Under the pieces are notes generated by a model. That model was not told the DNA's origin and did not search any database. It saw only the letters and a list, made by a program, of their open reading frames with translations. A stretch of DNA of 64,000 nucleotides from Dubosiella muris (lineage in GTDB: Bacteria; Bacillota_I; Bacilli_A; Erysipelotrichales; Erysipelotrichaceae): assembly GCF_004793885.1 (NCBI RefSeq), contig NZ_SRYG01000010.1, positions 1 through 64,000 on the forward strand, given 5' to 3'. A program made the translations under genes and the position numbers. Positions 16,612 through 25,902 of this stretch are shown piece after piece. Position 1 is the stretch's first letter, and each line of letters opens with the position of its first letter.

Positions 16612-18963
16612 TTACTGCAATGGCATGGCAGTCTGGACGCGATTGTCCTGCGCCAGTTGCGGCAAGGCAAGGTCGAGCGTTTCGCGCAAGACGTCTTCTA
16701 CGGTTTTCACAGGGACGATCGTCAGGCTGTCCTTGATTTCCTGCGGCACTTCAGCCAGATCGGACTGGTTGTCCCATGGAATGAGAACTTTGACGACACC
16801 CGCGCGCTGGGCTCCAAACAGCTTTTCCTTAAGGCCGCCAATCGGCAGCACGTCGCCGCGCAGCGTCAGCTCGCCCGTCATCGCGATGCGCGCGTCCACT
16901 GGTTTGTTTAAAACGAGGGAAGCCAGCGCCGTAAACAAAGTGATTCCCGCGCTCGGTCCATCCTTTGGCGTGGCGCCAGCCGGCACGTGGATGTGCAAGT
17001 CCTGCGCTTTCAATCCGCTCGTCAAAGCCGGCATTCTCGATTTGAGCACGCTCAAACTAATGCGCGCCGACTCTTTCATGACGTCCCCGAGCTGGCCGGT
17101 CAAAATGGTTTGTCCGGTTCCGGGCATGGCGGCCGTTTCGATGAAGAGCACTTCGCCGCCGACCGCCGTCCAGGCCAGTCCTGTGACGACGCCGGCTGGG
17201 TTGCTTTCCTTCACTTGCTCGTGGCGGGCTTTTTTTGGTCCAAGCAATGGCTCGAGGTCGTTTTCGGAAACGACAATCGAGTCGCCGCCTTCCAAAATGC
17301 GTTCGGATTGGGAGCGGACAAGCGCCGCGATCTGCTTTTTCAATCCGCGGCAGCCCGCTTCCATCGTGTAGCCGCCAATGAGAGAGCGAATCGCCTCGTC
17401 CGTGATCGCGAACTGTTCCGGCGAAACGCCCGACTCGCTTAAAACGGCCGGAACGAGATGGTCTTTGGCGATGTGGAATTTCTCCTCGGCCGTATAGCTG
17501 GAAATCGAAATGACTTCCATGCGGTCGAGCAGCGGGGCCGGAATGGAATCCACGCTGTTGGCGGTCGCGATAAACAGCACGTCTGACAAGTCGTACGGCA
17601 AATCCAAATAGTGATCGGTGAACGTGTTGTTTTGTTCCGGATCGAGCACTTCGAGCATGGCCGCGGCCGGATCGCCGCTAAAGCCGCCTTGCATCAGCTT
17701 GTCGATCTCGTCGAGAATCATGACGGGATTGGTCGCGCCCGCGCGTTTCATCGACTGGAGGACGCGGCCGGCCATGGCGCCCACATACGTGCGCCGGTGA
17801 CCGCGAATCTCGGACTCGTCTTTGACGCCACCCAGACTCATTCGCACATACGGCCGGTCCAGCGCTTCGGCAATCGACTTGCCCAGCGATGTTTTTCCCG
17901 TGCCGGGCGGGCCGACAAGCAAAATCGCGCTCCCTTTGTTGGAGTTTTTCAGCCGCATGATCGCCAAATGCTGAATGATTCGCTCTTTTACTTTATCCAT
18001 GCCGTAATGCCGGCTGTCCAGGATTTGCCGGGCCTGGGCCAGATCGGCAAAGGACAAAGGCTGTTTTTCCCAAGGCAGGGCGAGGGCGAACTCCAGATAC
18101 GTCCGCAAGACGTCCTGCTCGCTGCTGTTGGGCGCGAAGGCTGATTCCAGCTTCGCCACATCGTCCAGCAGCGCCTGCTCGATATCGTGAGGAAGGCGGG
18201 CGCTCAAAACGCGGGAACGCCAGTCGTTTGGATCGTCTTCGGATTCGCCAGTCGTTTCGGCGAGCTCTTTTTGCAGCGCCTCAATGTGCCGGCGCAGCGC
18301 CTGTTCCCGATACGTCTTATTGGCTTGCTCGGTGAATTTCTCGTTCATTTCCAAATTGATGGCGACAACTTCCTTTTGGCGCAGCAGCAAGTCGATAAAC
18401 GACAGGGCGCGCTCTTTCAAGGAGTCGGTCCGCAGCAAGTCGTAGCGCTCGCTTTGGGTTAGCGGCATGTATTGGGCGACATAGACGATCAACTCGTTGA
18501 TCGAGGCGATTTCCTCGGCTCGCGCAACGATCGCCTCGCCGCCGCGAAACGCCTGGGCCATGTCGCGGACGATGGAGCGCATGTATTCCAGCATGTCTTG
18601 CGTGGAGCGCGCCGGCAAATCGTCGCTTTCCGGCTGTATCGTGTAGGCGCAAGCGGGAAAGCGTCCTTCGACAACGTGCTCGATTTTGACGCGTTCGAGA
18701 GCCTTCGCCCAGACGCTTGTTCCTTTTTTCGTGTATTCGATGGAGGTGATTTCGCAGCGGATGCCATAAGGGTGAAAATCCGCGGCGCTCCAGTGGTCTT
18801 TTGTGTGCTCGGCTTGAACGAGTCCGGCGATGAACGATTCGTCGCGAATGCGGTCCACGTCGTCTTGACTCAAGTTTCGAAGCTGAATCGTCGTGTTCGG
18901 CAATAGGAGAGTGCCGAAGACGGGCACGATCACAGCGGCAGCCGTTTCGTTGTTTGTATTCAT
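16612..18963 (-). CDS. lon: ATP-dependent protease Lon
   Basis: The 783-aa protein degrades misfolded and regulatory proteins. It has an N-terminal substrate domain (about 1-200), AAA+ module with GPPGTGKT (Walker A) and DEIDKL (Walker B), and a C-terminal protease domain with the catalytic Ser in DGPSAG and Lys in GGLKEK. Length is standard. AGAGAGGAAA precedes ATG 18963. A promoter (TTTACA-17-TATAAT) and a CIRCE element lie directly upstream, indicating HrcA heat-shock control. Confidence 0.97.
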   Translation of the reverse strand: MNTNNETAAAVIVPVFGTLLLPNTTIQLRNLSQDDVDRIRDESFIAGLVQAEHTKDHWSAADFHPYGIRCEITSIEYTKKGTSVWAKALERVKIEHVVEGRFPACAYTIQPESDDLPARSTQDMLEYMRSIVRDMAQAFRGGEAIVARAEEIASINELIVYVAQYMPLTQSERYDLLRTDSLKERALSFIDLLLRQKEVVAINLEMNEKFTEQANKTYREQALRRHIEALQKELAETTGESEDDPNDWRSRVLSARLPHDIEQALLDDVAKLESAFAPNSSEQDVLRTYLEFALALPWEKQPLSFADLAQARQILDSRHYGMDKVKERIIQHLAIMRLKNSNKGSAILLVGPPGTGKTSLGKSIAEALDRPYVRMSLGGVKDESEIRGHRRTYVGAMAGRVLQSMKRAGATNPVMILDEIDKLMQGGFSGDPAAAMLEVLDPEQNNTFTDHYLDLPYDLSDVLFIATANSVDSIPAPLLDRMEVISISSYTAEEKFHIAKDHLVPAVLSESGVSPEQFAITDEAIRSLIGGYTMEAGCRGLKKQIAALVRSQSERILEGGDSIVVSENDLEPLLGPKKARHEQVKESNPAGVVTGLAWTAVGGEVLFIETAAMPGTGQTILTGQLGDVMKESARISLSVLKSRMPALTSGLKAQDLHIHVPAGATPKDGPSAGITLFTALASLVLNKPVDARIAMTGELTLRGDVLPIGGLKEKLFGAQRAGVVKVLIPWDNQSDLAEVPQEIKDSLTIVPVKTVEDVLRETLDLALPQLAQDNRVQTAMPLQ

Positions 18964-18996
18964 AGAAAATTTCCTCTCTTTCCATTTTGCCTTTTT

Positions 18997-19023
18997 TTGG
19001 CACTTTAAACGATGGAGTGCTTA
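18997..19023 (-). promoter_or_regulatory. CIRCE operator upstream of lon
   Basis: The plus-strand reading is TTGGCACTT-N9-GAGTGCTTA. It matches 15 of 18 positions of TTAGCACTC-N9-GAGTGCTAA with the exact 9-nt spacer. It lies between the lon promoter and its start codon, the usual place for HrcA repression. Confidence 0.8.
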
Positions 19024-19033
19024 AAGTAAGTGT

Positions 19034-19062
19034 ATTATAACTCATGATAAGAAAAATGTAAA
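19034..19062 (-). promoter_or_regulatory. lon promoter
   Basis: On the minus strand, TTTACA (19062-19057), a 17-bp spacer and TATAAT (19039-19034). Confidence 0.7.
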
Positions 19063-19140
19063 TACACATAGAAAACTTACCTTGTTTATTTTTGTAATGA
19101 AGTATGGTATAGTGAATAAAAAGGAAAGAAGAGTTAAGAG

Positions 19141-19470
19141 ATGATTGTATTTACGGATGAAACGTGCCCGATGCGCGTGGCGTGTCGGGCGATCGAGGGA
19201 AAATGGAAGCTGCCAATCTTGTATGTGTTGTGCGAAAACGGGACGCTGCGCTACAACGAACTGAAAAAGGCGCTCGGCATTACGAACGTCATGCTGTCGA
19301 ACACCTTGAAGGAAATGGAACAGGAAGGGCTTGTGGCGCGTGTCCAGTACAACGAGATTCCGCCCCGGGTCGAGTATTCGCTCACCGAGGTGTCCGGCGC
19401 GCTTTTGCCAATCGTCCAGGCGTTTTGCGCCTGGGGCGAAACGCTTCTTTCTTTAGAGGAAACCGATTGA
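19141..19470 (+). CDS. HxlR-family HTH transcriptional regulator
   Basis: The 109-aa winged-helix protein has the family pattern: N-terminal Cys (ETCPMRVACRAIEGKWKLPIL), LRYNELKKALGITNVMLSNTLKEME recognition region, and PPRVEYSLTE wing. HxlR/HypR proteins often sense aldehydes or disulfide stress through the N-terminal Cys. It is divergent from lon, with an extended -10 (TGGTATAGT) at 19108-19113. No obvious target gene is coupled to it. Confidence 0.88.
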   Translation: MIVFTDETCPMRVACRAIEGKWKLPILYVLCENGTLRYNELKKALGITNVMLSNTLKEMEQEGLVARVQYNEIPPRVEYSLTEVSGALLPIVQAFCAWGETLLSLEETD

Positions 19471-19533
19471 CAGCGTCCTCTTTTCTCTTTATAATATCAA
19501 TAACAAATAAGTTATATGTTATAGGAGGAAAAC

Positions 19534-19836
19534 ATGGCTTTGGATCAAACACTCAAGGCGCTGGACGACCCGATTCGGCGCTCGATTCTCAACTTGCTCA
19601 AGCAGCGTTCGATGACGGTACAGGAAATCGTCGAGCATTTTTCCATCTCGCAACCCGCGATTTCCCGGCATTTGTCCGTACTGAAAAAGGCGGATCTCAT
19701 CCGTGACGAGCGGCACGGGAAATACATCGTGTACACGCTGAACACGTCGGTGCTTGAGGAAGTTATTTTATGGATGCAGGATTTGAAAGGAGAACGCTAT
19801 GAACGCCAAGTCGTATCGAAAAGAACTTCTCGCTGA
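19534..19836 (+). CDS. ArsR-family autorepressor, SdpR-like
   Basis: The 100-aa winged-helix protein (LKALDDPIRRSILNLL, ISQPAISRHLSVLKKADLI) has the SdpR pattern without metal-binding Cys residues. In Bacillus the SdpR repressor controls the sdpRI operon and is sequestered by membrane SdpI. Here it overlaps the SdpI-like gene by 38 nt, which supports the same arrangement. AGGAGG precedes the ATG. Confidence 0.85.
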   Translation: MALDQTLKALDDPIRRSILNLLKQRSMTVQEIVEHFSISQPAISRHLSVLKKADLIRDERHGKYIVYTLNTSVLEEVILWMQDLKGERYERQVVSKRTSR

Positions 19837-20905
19837 CTCGCTGCTCATCGTCCTTCCGCTTTTCCTTGGCTTTTTTCTGCCGGTCAGTTCGGAAAGCGTG
19901 CTGCGAATCACGTGGCAGTTTGTCTTTCCGCTCACGACGCTAGGCATGTTTTGGCTTATCGCGTATTTGGGCATTTGGAAAGGGCGGTTTGAAACGATGA
20001 AGCCGGACGTCGTGCGCTGGACGCTGTTTTTGCAGCCAATGATCAGTTTGGCGGTGTGCGCGATGTTTGTCGGGCTCGAATATTTTCCAAACTGGAACGG
20101 ACTCGTTTTTGTCAACGGCATGCTCGCCCTGATCTTTTTGGTCTGCGGCAATTTGCTGCCGAAGATCTCGCAAAATGAAATGATCGGGATCCGGACGCGC
20201 TGGGCGCTGGAAAACGCGGACAACTGGAACTACACGCAGCGCGTTGGCGGCCGCATTTGGGTCGTTTGCGGTCTGATCATGCTGGGCGCGTGTTTTTTTC
20301 CAAACGGGACAGGCGTCATCGTCGTTCTCGCCTTGATCGCTTCGGGGCTTTCCGTGTTCGTGTCGTGGAAGTACGCCAGGGTTCAAAAGGCGCAAGGTGT
20401 GGTGTTTTCCAAACCGAAGCCGTTCGACAAGAAAAATCTGCTCTGGCTAATCCTTGGCGTTCCGCCTTTGATTTTCGCCCTGGTGATCGTTTTTGCCGGG
20501 GACTATACCGTGCGAGTCGACCGCGGACAAATCACGCTGGACGCCAATTTCGTATCCGACACGGTCGTACCGTTTGACGAGATCGAATCCATCACAATGG
20601 AGCCGGACAGCGCGCCGGGAACGCGGGTGAATGGCTACGACGCGCGCTCGATTTTGATGGGACGGTTTGAAAACGACGCGTTTGGCCGCTACACGCGCTA
20701 CACAAAAGGAAACGGGGACGTGATCGTGATCCAAACGAAAGAGGGAACGATTGTGTTCAACGAGGCGAGTCCAAGCAAGACAAAGGCGCTTTATCGTCAA
20801 ATCCGGCAAGAAAAAGAAACGGATCACCGCGGAGTTTCCGCGGCTTTTTTTGTCGATCATGCCACAAAAACAGCCAAGTATGAAAGCGCTTTTCATTATA
20901 ATTGA
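19799..20905 (+). CDS. SdpI-family membrane protein with C-terminal PH-like domain
   Basis: The 368-aa protein has six or seven membrane helices with the SdpI signature (CGNLLPKISQNEMIGIRT) near residues 118-136. A soluble domain follows the last helix (about 235-335, with FDEIESITMEPD), of bacterial PH-like appearance. SdpI gives immunity to the SdpC toxin; no sdpABC genes are seen, so this may be an orphan immunity/signal protein. AAAGGAG precedes the ATG. The last roughly 25 codons run through a terminator hairpin at 20826-20852, suggesting loss of an earlier stop. Confidence 0.82.
   Translation: MNAKSYRKELLADSLLIVLPLFLGFFLPVSSESVLRITWQFVFPLTTLGMFWLIAYLGIWKGRFETMKPDVVRWTLFLQPMISLAVCAMFVGLEYFPNWNGLVFVNGMLALIFLVCGNLLPKISQNEMIGIRTRWALENADNWNYTQRVGGRIWVVCGLIMLGACFFPNGTGVIVVLALIASGLSVFVSWKYARVQKAQGVVFSKPKPFDKKNLLWLILGVPPLIFALVIVFAGDYTVRVDRGQITLDANFVSDTVVPFDEIESITMEPDSAPGTRVNGYDARSILMGRFENDAFGRYTRYTKGNGDVIVIQTKEGTIVFNEASPSKTKALYRQIRQEKETDHRGVSAAFFVDHATKTAKYESAFHYN
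20826..20852 (+). terminator. Terminator hairpin located inside the sdpI-like reading frame
   Basis: A perfect 6-bp stem (CCGCGG / CCGCGG, 5-nt loop) is followed by seven T. It lies 53 bp upstream of the reading frame's stop codon. Confidence 0.75.
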
Positions 20906-20930
20906 CTTTGATGGTCTACGTTTGTAAACT
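20902..20930 (+). promoter_or_regulatory. Promoter of Rrf2 regulator operon
   Basis: TTGACT (20902-20907), a 17-bp spacer and TAAACT (20925-20930). Confidence 0.6.
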
Positions 20931-20952
20931 GGACATAAAGGAAGGTGGAATC

Positions 20953-21360
20953 ATGATCAGGAAAACAGATTACGCATTGCGTATTTTACGGACGCTTTCG
21001 GATGGCGGATTGTACTCGATGAAAGCTTTGTGCGCCAGCGAATGCATTCCGCAGCCTTTCGCGTATAAGATCGTCGCCTTGTTGCGCAACGCGGGACTCG
21101 TGCAAAGCCTGCCGGGCTCCAAAGGCGGATGCCGGCTGGCGGGGGATTTGCGCGATTTCACGCTGCTCGATTTGATTCGGCTCATTGAAGAGGACGAAGC
21201 GATCAATCTTTGCTTGCGCGAGGGTCATTGTTGCGAATGGACGCAGGCGCAAAACGAGCCGTGCCGCATTCATGGCGCGCTGGAAGACGTCCAGCGAAAA
21301 ATCAACGCGGTGTACGCATCGTATACGTTGCATGACTTGATTCTGGGAAAGACAAAATAA
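20953..21360 (+). CDS. Rrf2-family regulator with candidate Fe-S cysteines
   Basis: The 135-aa protein has the Rrf2 winged helix (MIRKTDYALRILRTL at the N-terminus) and a Cys cluster CLREGHCCEWTQAQNEPC near residues 82-99. It resembles the IscR/NsrR three-Cys cluster ligands but with different spacing. Such regulators sense iron-sulfur status, NO or redox. AAGGTGG precedes ATG 20953. The stop is followed at once by the acyl-CoA dehydrogenase fusion, so the two are likely cotranscribed with the flavodiiron gene, a sensible target set for a redox sensor. Confidence 0.87.
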   Translation: MIRKTDYALRILRTLSDGGLYSMKALCASECIPQPFAYKIVALLRNAGLVQSLPGSKGGCRLAGDLRDFTLLDLIRLIEEDEAINLCLREGHCCEWTQAQNEPCRIHGALEDVQRKINAVYASYTLHDLILGKTK

Positions 21361-21399
21361 ATGAGAAAACCGGAAAAGCCGGAAAAAAGGGAGGTTAAC

Positions 21400-23307
21400 A
21401 TGTTTCGATGTACCGACGAGCACGAACAGCTTCGTGCCCAAATCCGTGAATTCGCGGAAAGCGAAATCAAGCCGTACGCGTTCCAGTGGGATCGGGAAAG
21501 CCATTTCCCGCGCGATGTCGTAGAGAAAATGGGCCAAAAAGGCTGGCTAGGCATTCCGTATCCGAAAGAATACGGCGGCATGGGAAAGGATATTTTGAGT
21601 TATTCGATCGCGGTCGAGGAATTGTCGCGCGTCGATGGCGGAACGGGCGTCATTTTATCGGCGCACGTCTCGCTGGGCAGCTGGCCGATCTTCGCGTTTG
21701 GAACGGAAGAACAAAAACAAAAGTATCTCGTTCCGCTGGCGAAAGGCGAAAAAATCGGCGCGTTTGGATTGACGGAACCGAACGCCGGTTCGGACGCGGG
21801 TGGCACGGAGACGACGGCCGTTTTGGAGGGCGACCACTACGTGCTCAATGGCGAAAAGATCTTTATTACCAACGGCGGCGAGGCCGACACGTATGTCGTG
21901 TTCGCAGTCACGACGCCGAACATTGGCACGCGCGGCATTAGCGCGTTTATCGTGGAAAAAGGCTGGGAAGGCTTCACGATTGGCGACCACTACGACAAGC
22001 TGGGCATTCGCTCGTCGGCGACGGCGCAGCTGCTGTTCGACGATGTGAAGGTGCCAAAGGAAAACCTGCTTGGCAAGGAGGGCGAAGGCTTCAAGATCGC
22101 GATGGCGACACTCGACGGCGGCCGCATCGGCATCGCTTCGCAGGCGCTCGGCATCGCCCAAGGCGCGTTCGAGAGCGCGAAAAACTACACGCTGGACCGG
22201 GTGCAGTTTGGCAAGCCGGTCGCGTTCCAGCAAGGCATGTCGTTCAAGCTGGCGGACATGGCGACACAAATACGGGCCGCGAGAATGCTTGTGTACAGCG
22301 CGGCCGAATTGAAGGAAAACCACGAAAGCTACGGTATGGAAGCGGCGATGGCGAAACAGTACGCTTCGGACACGGCGGTCAAGGTGACCGAGGAAGCCAT
22401 TCAGTGCTTTGGCGGCAACGGCTATTTGAAAGGCATGGATGTCGAGCGAATGTACCGCGACGCCAAGATCACGCAAATCTACGAGGGAACGAACGAGATC
22501 ATGCGGGTCGTGATTTCATCGCACTTGCTAGGCAAGCCGCCGAAAAAGGAAAAGGGCGCGGCGATGCCGGTCAAAGCGGCGAAAAACATCACCGGACCGC
22601 GTAAGAAAATCGTGTATAAAAAGGGCAGCGCGCAGGAGAAGGTTGACGCGCTCGTTGAGAACCTGAAAGCGGATGGCTACGATTTCACGGTTGGCATTCC
22701 GATCGACACGCCAATCACGAAGGCGGACCGCGTCGTTTCGGCCGGCAAGGGCATTGGACCGAAAGAAAATATGAAGCTGATTGAAGACGTCGCGAAGGCG
22801 GCTGGCGCGGCGATCGGCTCGTCCAGACCGGTGGCGGAAACGCTGCAATACGTGCCAATCGACCGGTATGTCGGTATGTCGGGGCAAAAATTCAACGGCA
22901 ACTTGTACATCGCGTGCGGTATCTCGGGGGCTGTGCAGCATTTGAAGGGCATCGTGAACGCGGGAACGATCGTGGCGATCAACACGAATCCGAACGCGCC
23001 GATTTTCAAAAACTGCGACTATGGCATCGTGGGCGATGTCAACGAGGTTTTGCCGCTGCTGGCCGAGGCGCTGGACACGGGCGAGAAAAAGCCGGCGGGT
23101 CCGATGAAAAAAGTGCGTCGTGCGACGGTGAAGAAGGAAAAACCGGACTACGCGGTCATGGTTTGCGACGGCTGCGGCTATGAATACGATCCGATGAAGG
23201 GCGATCCGGCCAACGGCATCGCACCGGGCACATTGTTTGAACAGCTGCCGGAAGACTGGGTGTGCCCGGAATGCTCGGAACCAAAATCCAATTTTGAAAA
23301 GGCGTAA
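21400..23307 (+). CDS. Acyl-CoA dehydrogenase / EtfA C-domain / rubredoxin fusion
   Basis: The 635-aa protein joins three electron-transfer modules. Residues about 1-375 are an acyl-CoA dehydrogenase ([13 protein letters not shown] holds the catalytic Glu). About 400-560 is the FAD domain of electron-transfer flavoprotein alpha ([30 protein letters not shown]). About 584-635 is rubredoxin with CDGCGYEYD and CPEC. No separate EtfB is encoded nearby. The likely path is acyl-CoA to FAD to FAD to rubredoxin Fe, then to the adjacent flavodiiron protein. AGGGAGG supports ATG 21400; ATG 21361 is possible. Confidence 0.92.
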   Translation: MFRCTDEHEQLRAQIREFAESEIKPYAFQWDRESHFPRDVVEKMGQKGWLGIPYPKEYGGMGKDILSYSIAVEELSRVDGGTGVILSAHVSLGSWPIFAFGTEEQKQKYLVPLAKGEKIGAFGLTEPNAGSDAGGTETTAVLEGDHYVLNGEKIFITNGGEADTYVVFAVTTPNIGTRGISAFIVEKGWEGFTIGDHYDKLGIRSSATAQLLFDDVKVPKENLLGKEGEGFKIAMATLDGGRIGIASQALGIAQGAFESAKNYTLDRVQFGKPVAFQQGMSFKLADMATQIRAARMLVYSAAELKENHESYGMEAAMAKQYASDTAVKVTEEAIQCFGGNGYLKGMDVERMYRDAKITQIYEGTNEIMRVVISSHLLGKPPKKEKGAAMPVKAAKNITGPRKKIVYKKGSAQEKVDALVENLKADGYDFTVGIPIDTPITKADRVVSAGKGIGPKENMKLIEDVAKAAGAAIGSSRPVAETLQYVPIDRYVGMSGQKFNGNLYIACGISGAVQHLKGIVNAGTIVAINTNPNAPIFKNCDYGIVGDVNEVLPLLAEALDTGEKKPAGPMKKVRRATVKKEKPDYAVMVCDGCGYEYDPMKGDPANGIAPGTLFEQLPEDWVCPECSEPKSNFEKA

Positions 23308-23320
23308 GGAGGGAATAACG

Positions 23321-24535
23321 ATGCATGTCGTAAGAGAAGTAACGGATCAGTTAACGTGGATCGGGGCCAACGACCACCGGTTGACGTTGTTTGAAAATAT
23401 CCACCCGATCCCGGAAGGGGTGAGCTACAATTCCTATGTACTGACGGGCGAGAAAACGGTGTTGTTCGATACGGTGGACTGGGACGCGTGCCGGCAGATG
23501 CTGGAAAATCTTGAATATGTGCTCGATGGGCGCGACCTCGACTATATCGTGGTCAACCACTGGGAGCCCGACCACGCGGCGAGCTTGCAGGAAGTGATCA
23601 CGAAGTACCCGAACGCGCAAATCATTGGCAATACGAAAGGATTCCAGCTGGCGGAGCAGTTTGGTTTCCAAATCGACGAGGACAAGAAAATCGTCGTCAA
23701 CGAGGGCGACGTGATCGACGTGGGCGACCACAAGCTGACGTTTTTGTTCATGCCGATGGTGCACTGGCCTGAAGCGATGGTGACGCTCGATTTGACGAAC
23801 GGGGCGCTGTTTAGCGCGGACGCGTTTGGCTCGTTCAAGGCGCTGGACGGCAAGCTGTTCAACGACGAGGTGAACTACGACCGCGACTGGCTGGACGAGA
23901 ACCGCCGCTATTTGACGAATATCGTAGGCAAGTACGGACCGCACATTCGCAAAATTTTGAAAAAGGCGGAGCCGGTGCTTGATCAAATCAAGTTTATCTG
24001 TCCGCTGCACGGTTTGGTATGGCGCAACGATTTTGGGTATTTGCTGGACAAATACAACCACTGGGCCAGCTACGAGCCGGAAGAAAAGGGCGTGACGATC
24101 GTGTACGCGTCGATGTACGGCAACACGGAGCAGGCGGCGCAGGCGCTGGCAGCAAAGCTTTGCGAGCTGGGCGTCGAAAATGTCGACGTGTTCGACGTGT
24201 CGAACACCCACGTGTCGTATTTGATTGCCGAAGTGTTTAAGAAGAGCCATCTTGTGCTCGCCTCGTGCACGTACAACCTGGGCATCTTCCCGGTGATGTT
24301 GAGCTTTTTGGAAGACATGAAGGCGCTCAACGTGCAAAACCGCACGGTGGCGGTCATTGAAAACGGTTCGTGGGCGATTCGTTCGGGCGACTTGATTTCC
24401 GAGTTCCTCGACGAGCAAATGAAGACGATGACCGTGCTCAACGACCGGCTGACGATCGCTTCCCGCCTCAAAGACGGGCAGGAAGAGGAGCTGGATGGTT
24501 TGGCGTTGTCGATCAAAGAGTCGATGCGCGGATAA
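23321..24535 (+). CDS. FprA-type flavodiiron protein (O2/NO reductase)
   Basis: The 404-aa protein has an N-terminal metallo-beta-lactamase-like diiron domain (HWEPDHAAS, MVHWPEAM, SADAFGSF, PLHGLVW carry the expected ligands) and a C-terminal flavodoxin domain (VYASMYGNTEQAA, FMN loop). Such enzymes reduce O2 to water or NO to N2O with electrons from rubredoxin. It starts 13 bp after the rubredoxin-tailed dehydrogenase, with AAGGAGGG, so the fusion is its probable donor. A terminator follows. Confidence 0.94.
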   Translation: MHVVREVTDQLTWIGANDHRLTLFENIHPIPEGVSYNSYVLTGEKTVLFDTVDWDACRQMLENLEYVLDGRDLDYIVVNHWEPDHAASLQEVITKYPNAQIIGNTKGFQLAEQFGFQIDEDKKIVVNEGDVIDVGDHKLTFLFMPMVHWPEAMVTLDLTNGALFSADAFGSFKALDGKLFNDEVNYDRDWLDENRRYLTNIVGKYGPHIRKILKKAEPVLDQIKFICPLHGLVWRNDFGYLLDKYNHWASYEPEEKGVTIVYASMYGNTEQAAQALAAKLCELGVENVDVFDVSNTHVSYLIAEVFKKSHLVLASCTYNLGIFPVMLSFLEDMKALNVQNRTVAVIENGSWAIRSGDLISEFLDEQMKTMTVLNDRLTIASRLKDGQEEELDGLALSIKESMRG

Positions 24536-24554
24536 GAAAGAGAAAGAATCAAAG

Positions 24555-24584
24555 AGCAGTCCAAAGAAAACGGACTGCTTTTTT
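24555..24584 (+). terminator. Terminator of dehydrogenase-flavodiiron operon
   Basis: The stem AGCAGTCC / GGACTGCT is followed by a T run. Confidence 0.85.
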
Positions 24585-24667
24585 CGATGGATCGAATAGA
24601 AATGGAAAAAATAGGTTTTTATCAGATATACTTGCGGTATCGTGTGAGAAGTTCAAGAAGCGTTCGA

Positions 24668-24712
24668 AAAAAAAGCGAGGCGATTTCATCGAATAGAAAT
24701 CCCTCGTCTTTT
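24668..24712 (-). terminator. Terminator of sigma/anti-sigma operon
   Basis: A long imperfect stem (GACGAGGGATTTC / GAAATCGCCTCGC) followed by T8 on the minus strand. Confidence 0.65.
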
Positions 24713-25300
24713 TTACTGTACGCGCACATACTGGTCGGCGTCGAGCGGTTTGTTTGGATTTGTTTCCACGGAAACGGAATTGTCGTCGACCTCGATGTTC
24801 CAGTATATGTCCTCGCCTTCGCGGCTGACGATCAGTTTCGCCTGGCCGTCCTTGATATAGTCGGTGATGTCGAGCGCGAGATCGTGGTCATACACCATGA
24901 TCGTGCCATCTTCTTTTTTGTCGACGTAGCGGGCGTTGGCTTCCAGAACGTCCTCGGCGGACAGCTTTACTTCCTTGCCGTTTTCAAAGGCGACGCCGCC
25001 TCCGCCCATGAACGGCTCGTCTTCGTTTTCTTTATAAAAGTTGTAGCCAAGATCGCCGTCGTCGACCGCCTCGATTTGGGTTTGTTTGCCTTCAAACCAG
25101 CTGGTGACGATCGTGCGGATGCCGCCGACGTCGTTCGCGTAGCAAATCGTTCCACCACTCAAAACGAGCACGAGCGCGCTCATCGCGAACGCCAAAGAAA
25201 TTTTATGTTGTTTTTTCATCGTTTTTTCCTCCACTTTGATTGGTTCGATACACGTCAGTGAGGCGAACGTGTCCTTGTATTTTTGTTTATTCGTTTTCAT
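24713..25300 (-). CDS. Single-pass membrane protein, putative anti-sigma factor
   Basis: The 195-aa protein has a cytosolic N-terminus of about 32 residues, one membrane helix (LAFAMSALVLVLSGGTICYA) and an extracytoplasmic domain of about 140 residues rich in Asp/Glu. ATG 25300 overlaps the sigma factor gene by 14 nt. Gene order sigma-then-membrane protein and topology suggest a DUF4179-like anti-sigma factor; the short N-terminus makes this uncertain. It is rarely long enough to hold a full anti-sigma domain, so an accessory sensor is possible. Confidence 0.65.
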   Translation of the reverse strand: MKTNKQKYKDTFASLTCIEPIKVEEKTMKKQHKISLAFAMSALVLVLSGGTICYANDVGGIRTIVTSWFEGKQTQIEAVDDGDLGYNFYKENEDEPFMGGGGVAFENGKEVKLSAEDVLEANARYVDKKEDGTIMVYDHDLALDITDYIKDGQAKLIVSREGEDIYWNIEVDDNSVSVETNPNKPLDADQYVRVQ

Positions 25301-25769
25301 CCCATTCCTCCTGAAGCTTTTGTTTGAGCGTGGCGCGGGCCCGGGACAGCCGTTTTTTGACGGCCGCCTCCTTGCATCCCAAAATCGCCGCGATTTCCTT
25401 GATGGAGTAGTCTTCATAGTAGTACAGCTGCATCGCGCTTCGTTGTTTTTCCGGCAGCCGCAGCACGGCTTCAAACAAGTCGCGGTGGCTGGAAGTGGCC
25501 GGATAGTAGGCGTCGACGACTTCGTCCAAACTGACTTTGTTCCGCTTCCAAAACGACTTGCGAATGTCTTTGGCCTGGTTGTACACGGTGCGAAACAGCC
25601 AGAGGCGAATGTGTTCCTCGCCATCGAACGCCTGACTGGACTGGTGATAGCGGATGAACGTGTTTTGGACCGCGTCCTGCGCGTCTGCCTGGTTTTGGGT
25701 GACAGAAAACGCGGCGCCAAAAAGATGGTCTTTGTAACGCGGAATCAATATTTCAACAGGTATGCGCAT
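25287..25769 (-). CDS. ECF-type RNA polymerase sigma factor
   Basis: The 160-aa protein has sigma region 2 (NQADAQDAVQNTFIRYHQ, LWLFRTVYNQAKDIRKS) and region 4 (LPEKQRSAMQLYYYEDYSIKEIAAILGCKEAAVKKRLSRAR; sequence read in two parts). Group 4 sigma factors respond to envelope stress. GAGGAG precedes ATG 25769. It is coupled to the membrane protein downstream, its likely regulator. Confidence 0.9.
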   Translation of the reverse strand: MRIPVEILIPRYKDHLFGAAFSVTQNQADAQDAVQNTFIRYHQSSQAFDGEEHIRLWLFRTVYNQAKDIRKSFWKRNKVSLDEVVDAYYPATSSHRDLFEAVLRLPEKQRSAMQLYYYEDYSIKEIAAILGCKEAAVKKRLSRARATLKQKLQEEWDENE

Positions 25770-25902
25770 AAGCTCCTCACTTTCTTGGAAAGATCTTTCA
25801 CCCATACTACGACGCAAACGATGAAAAGGTGACAAAAAAGATGAAAAAATGTAAAGGATACGGGGCTATCCAAAAAGCGTGAGCGTTCCTTTGTGGTTTT
25901 GA

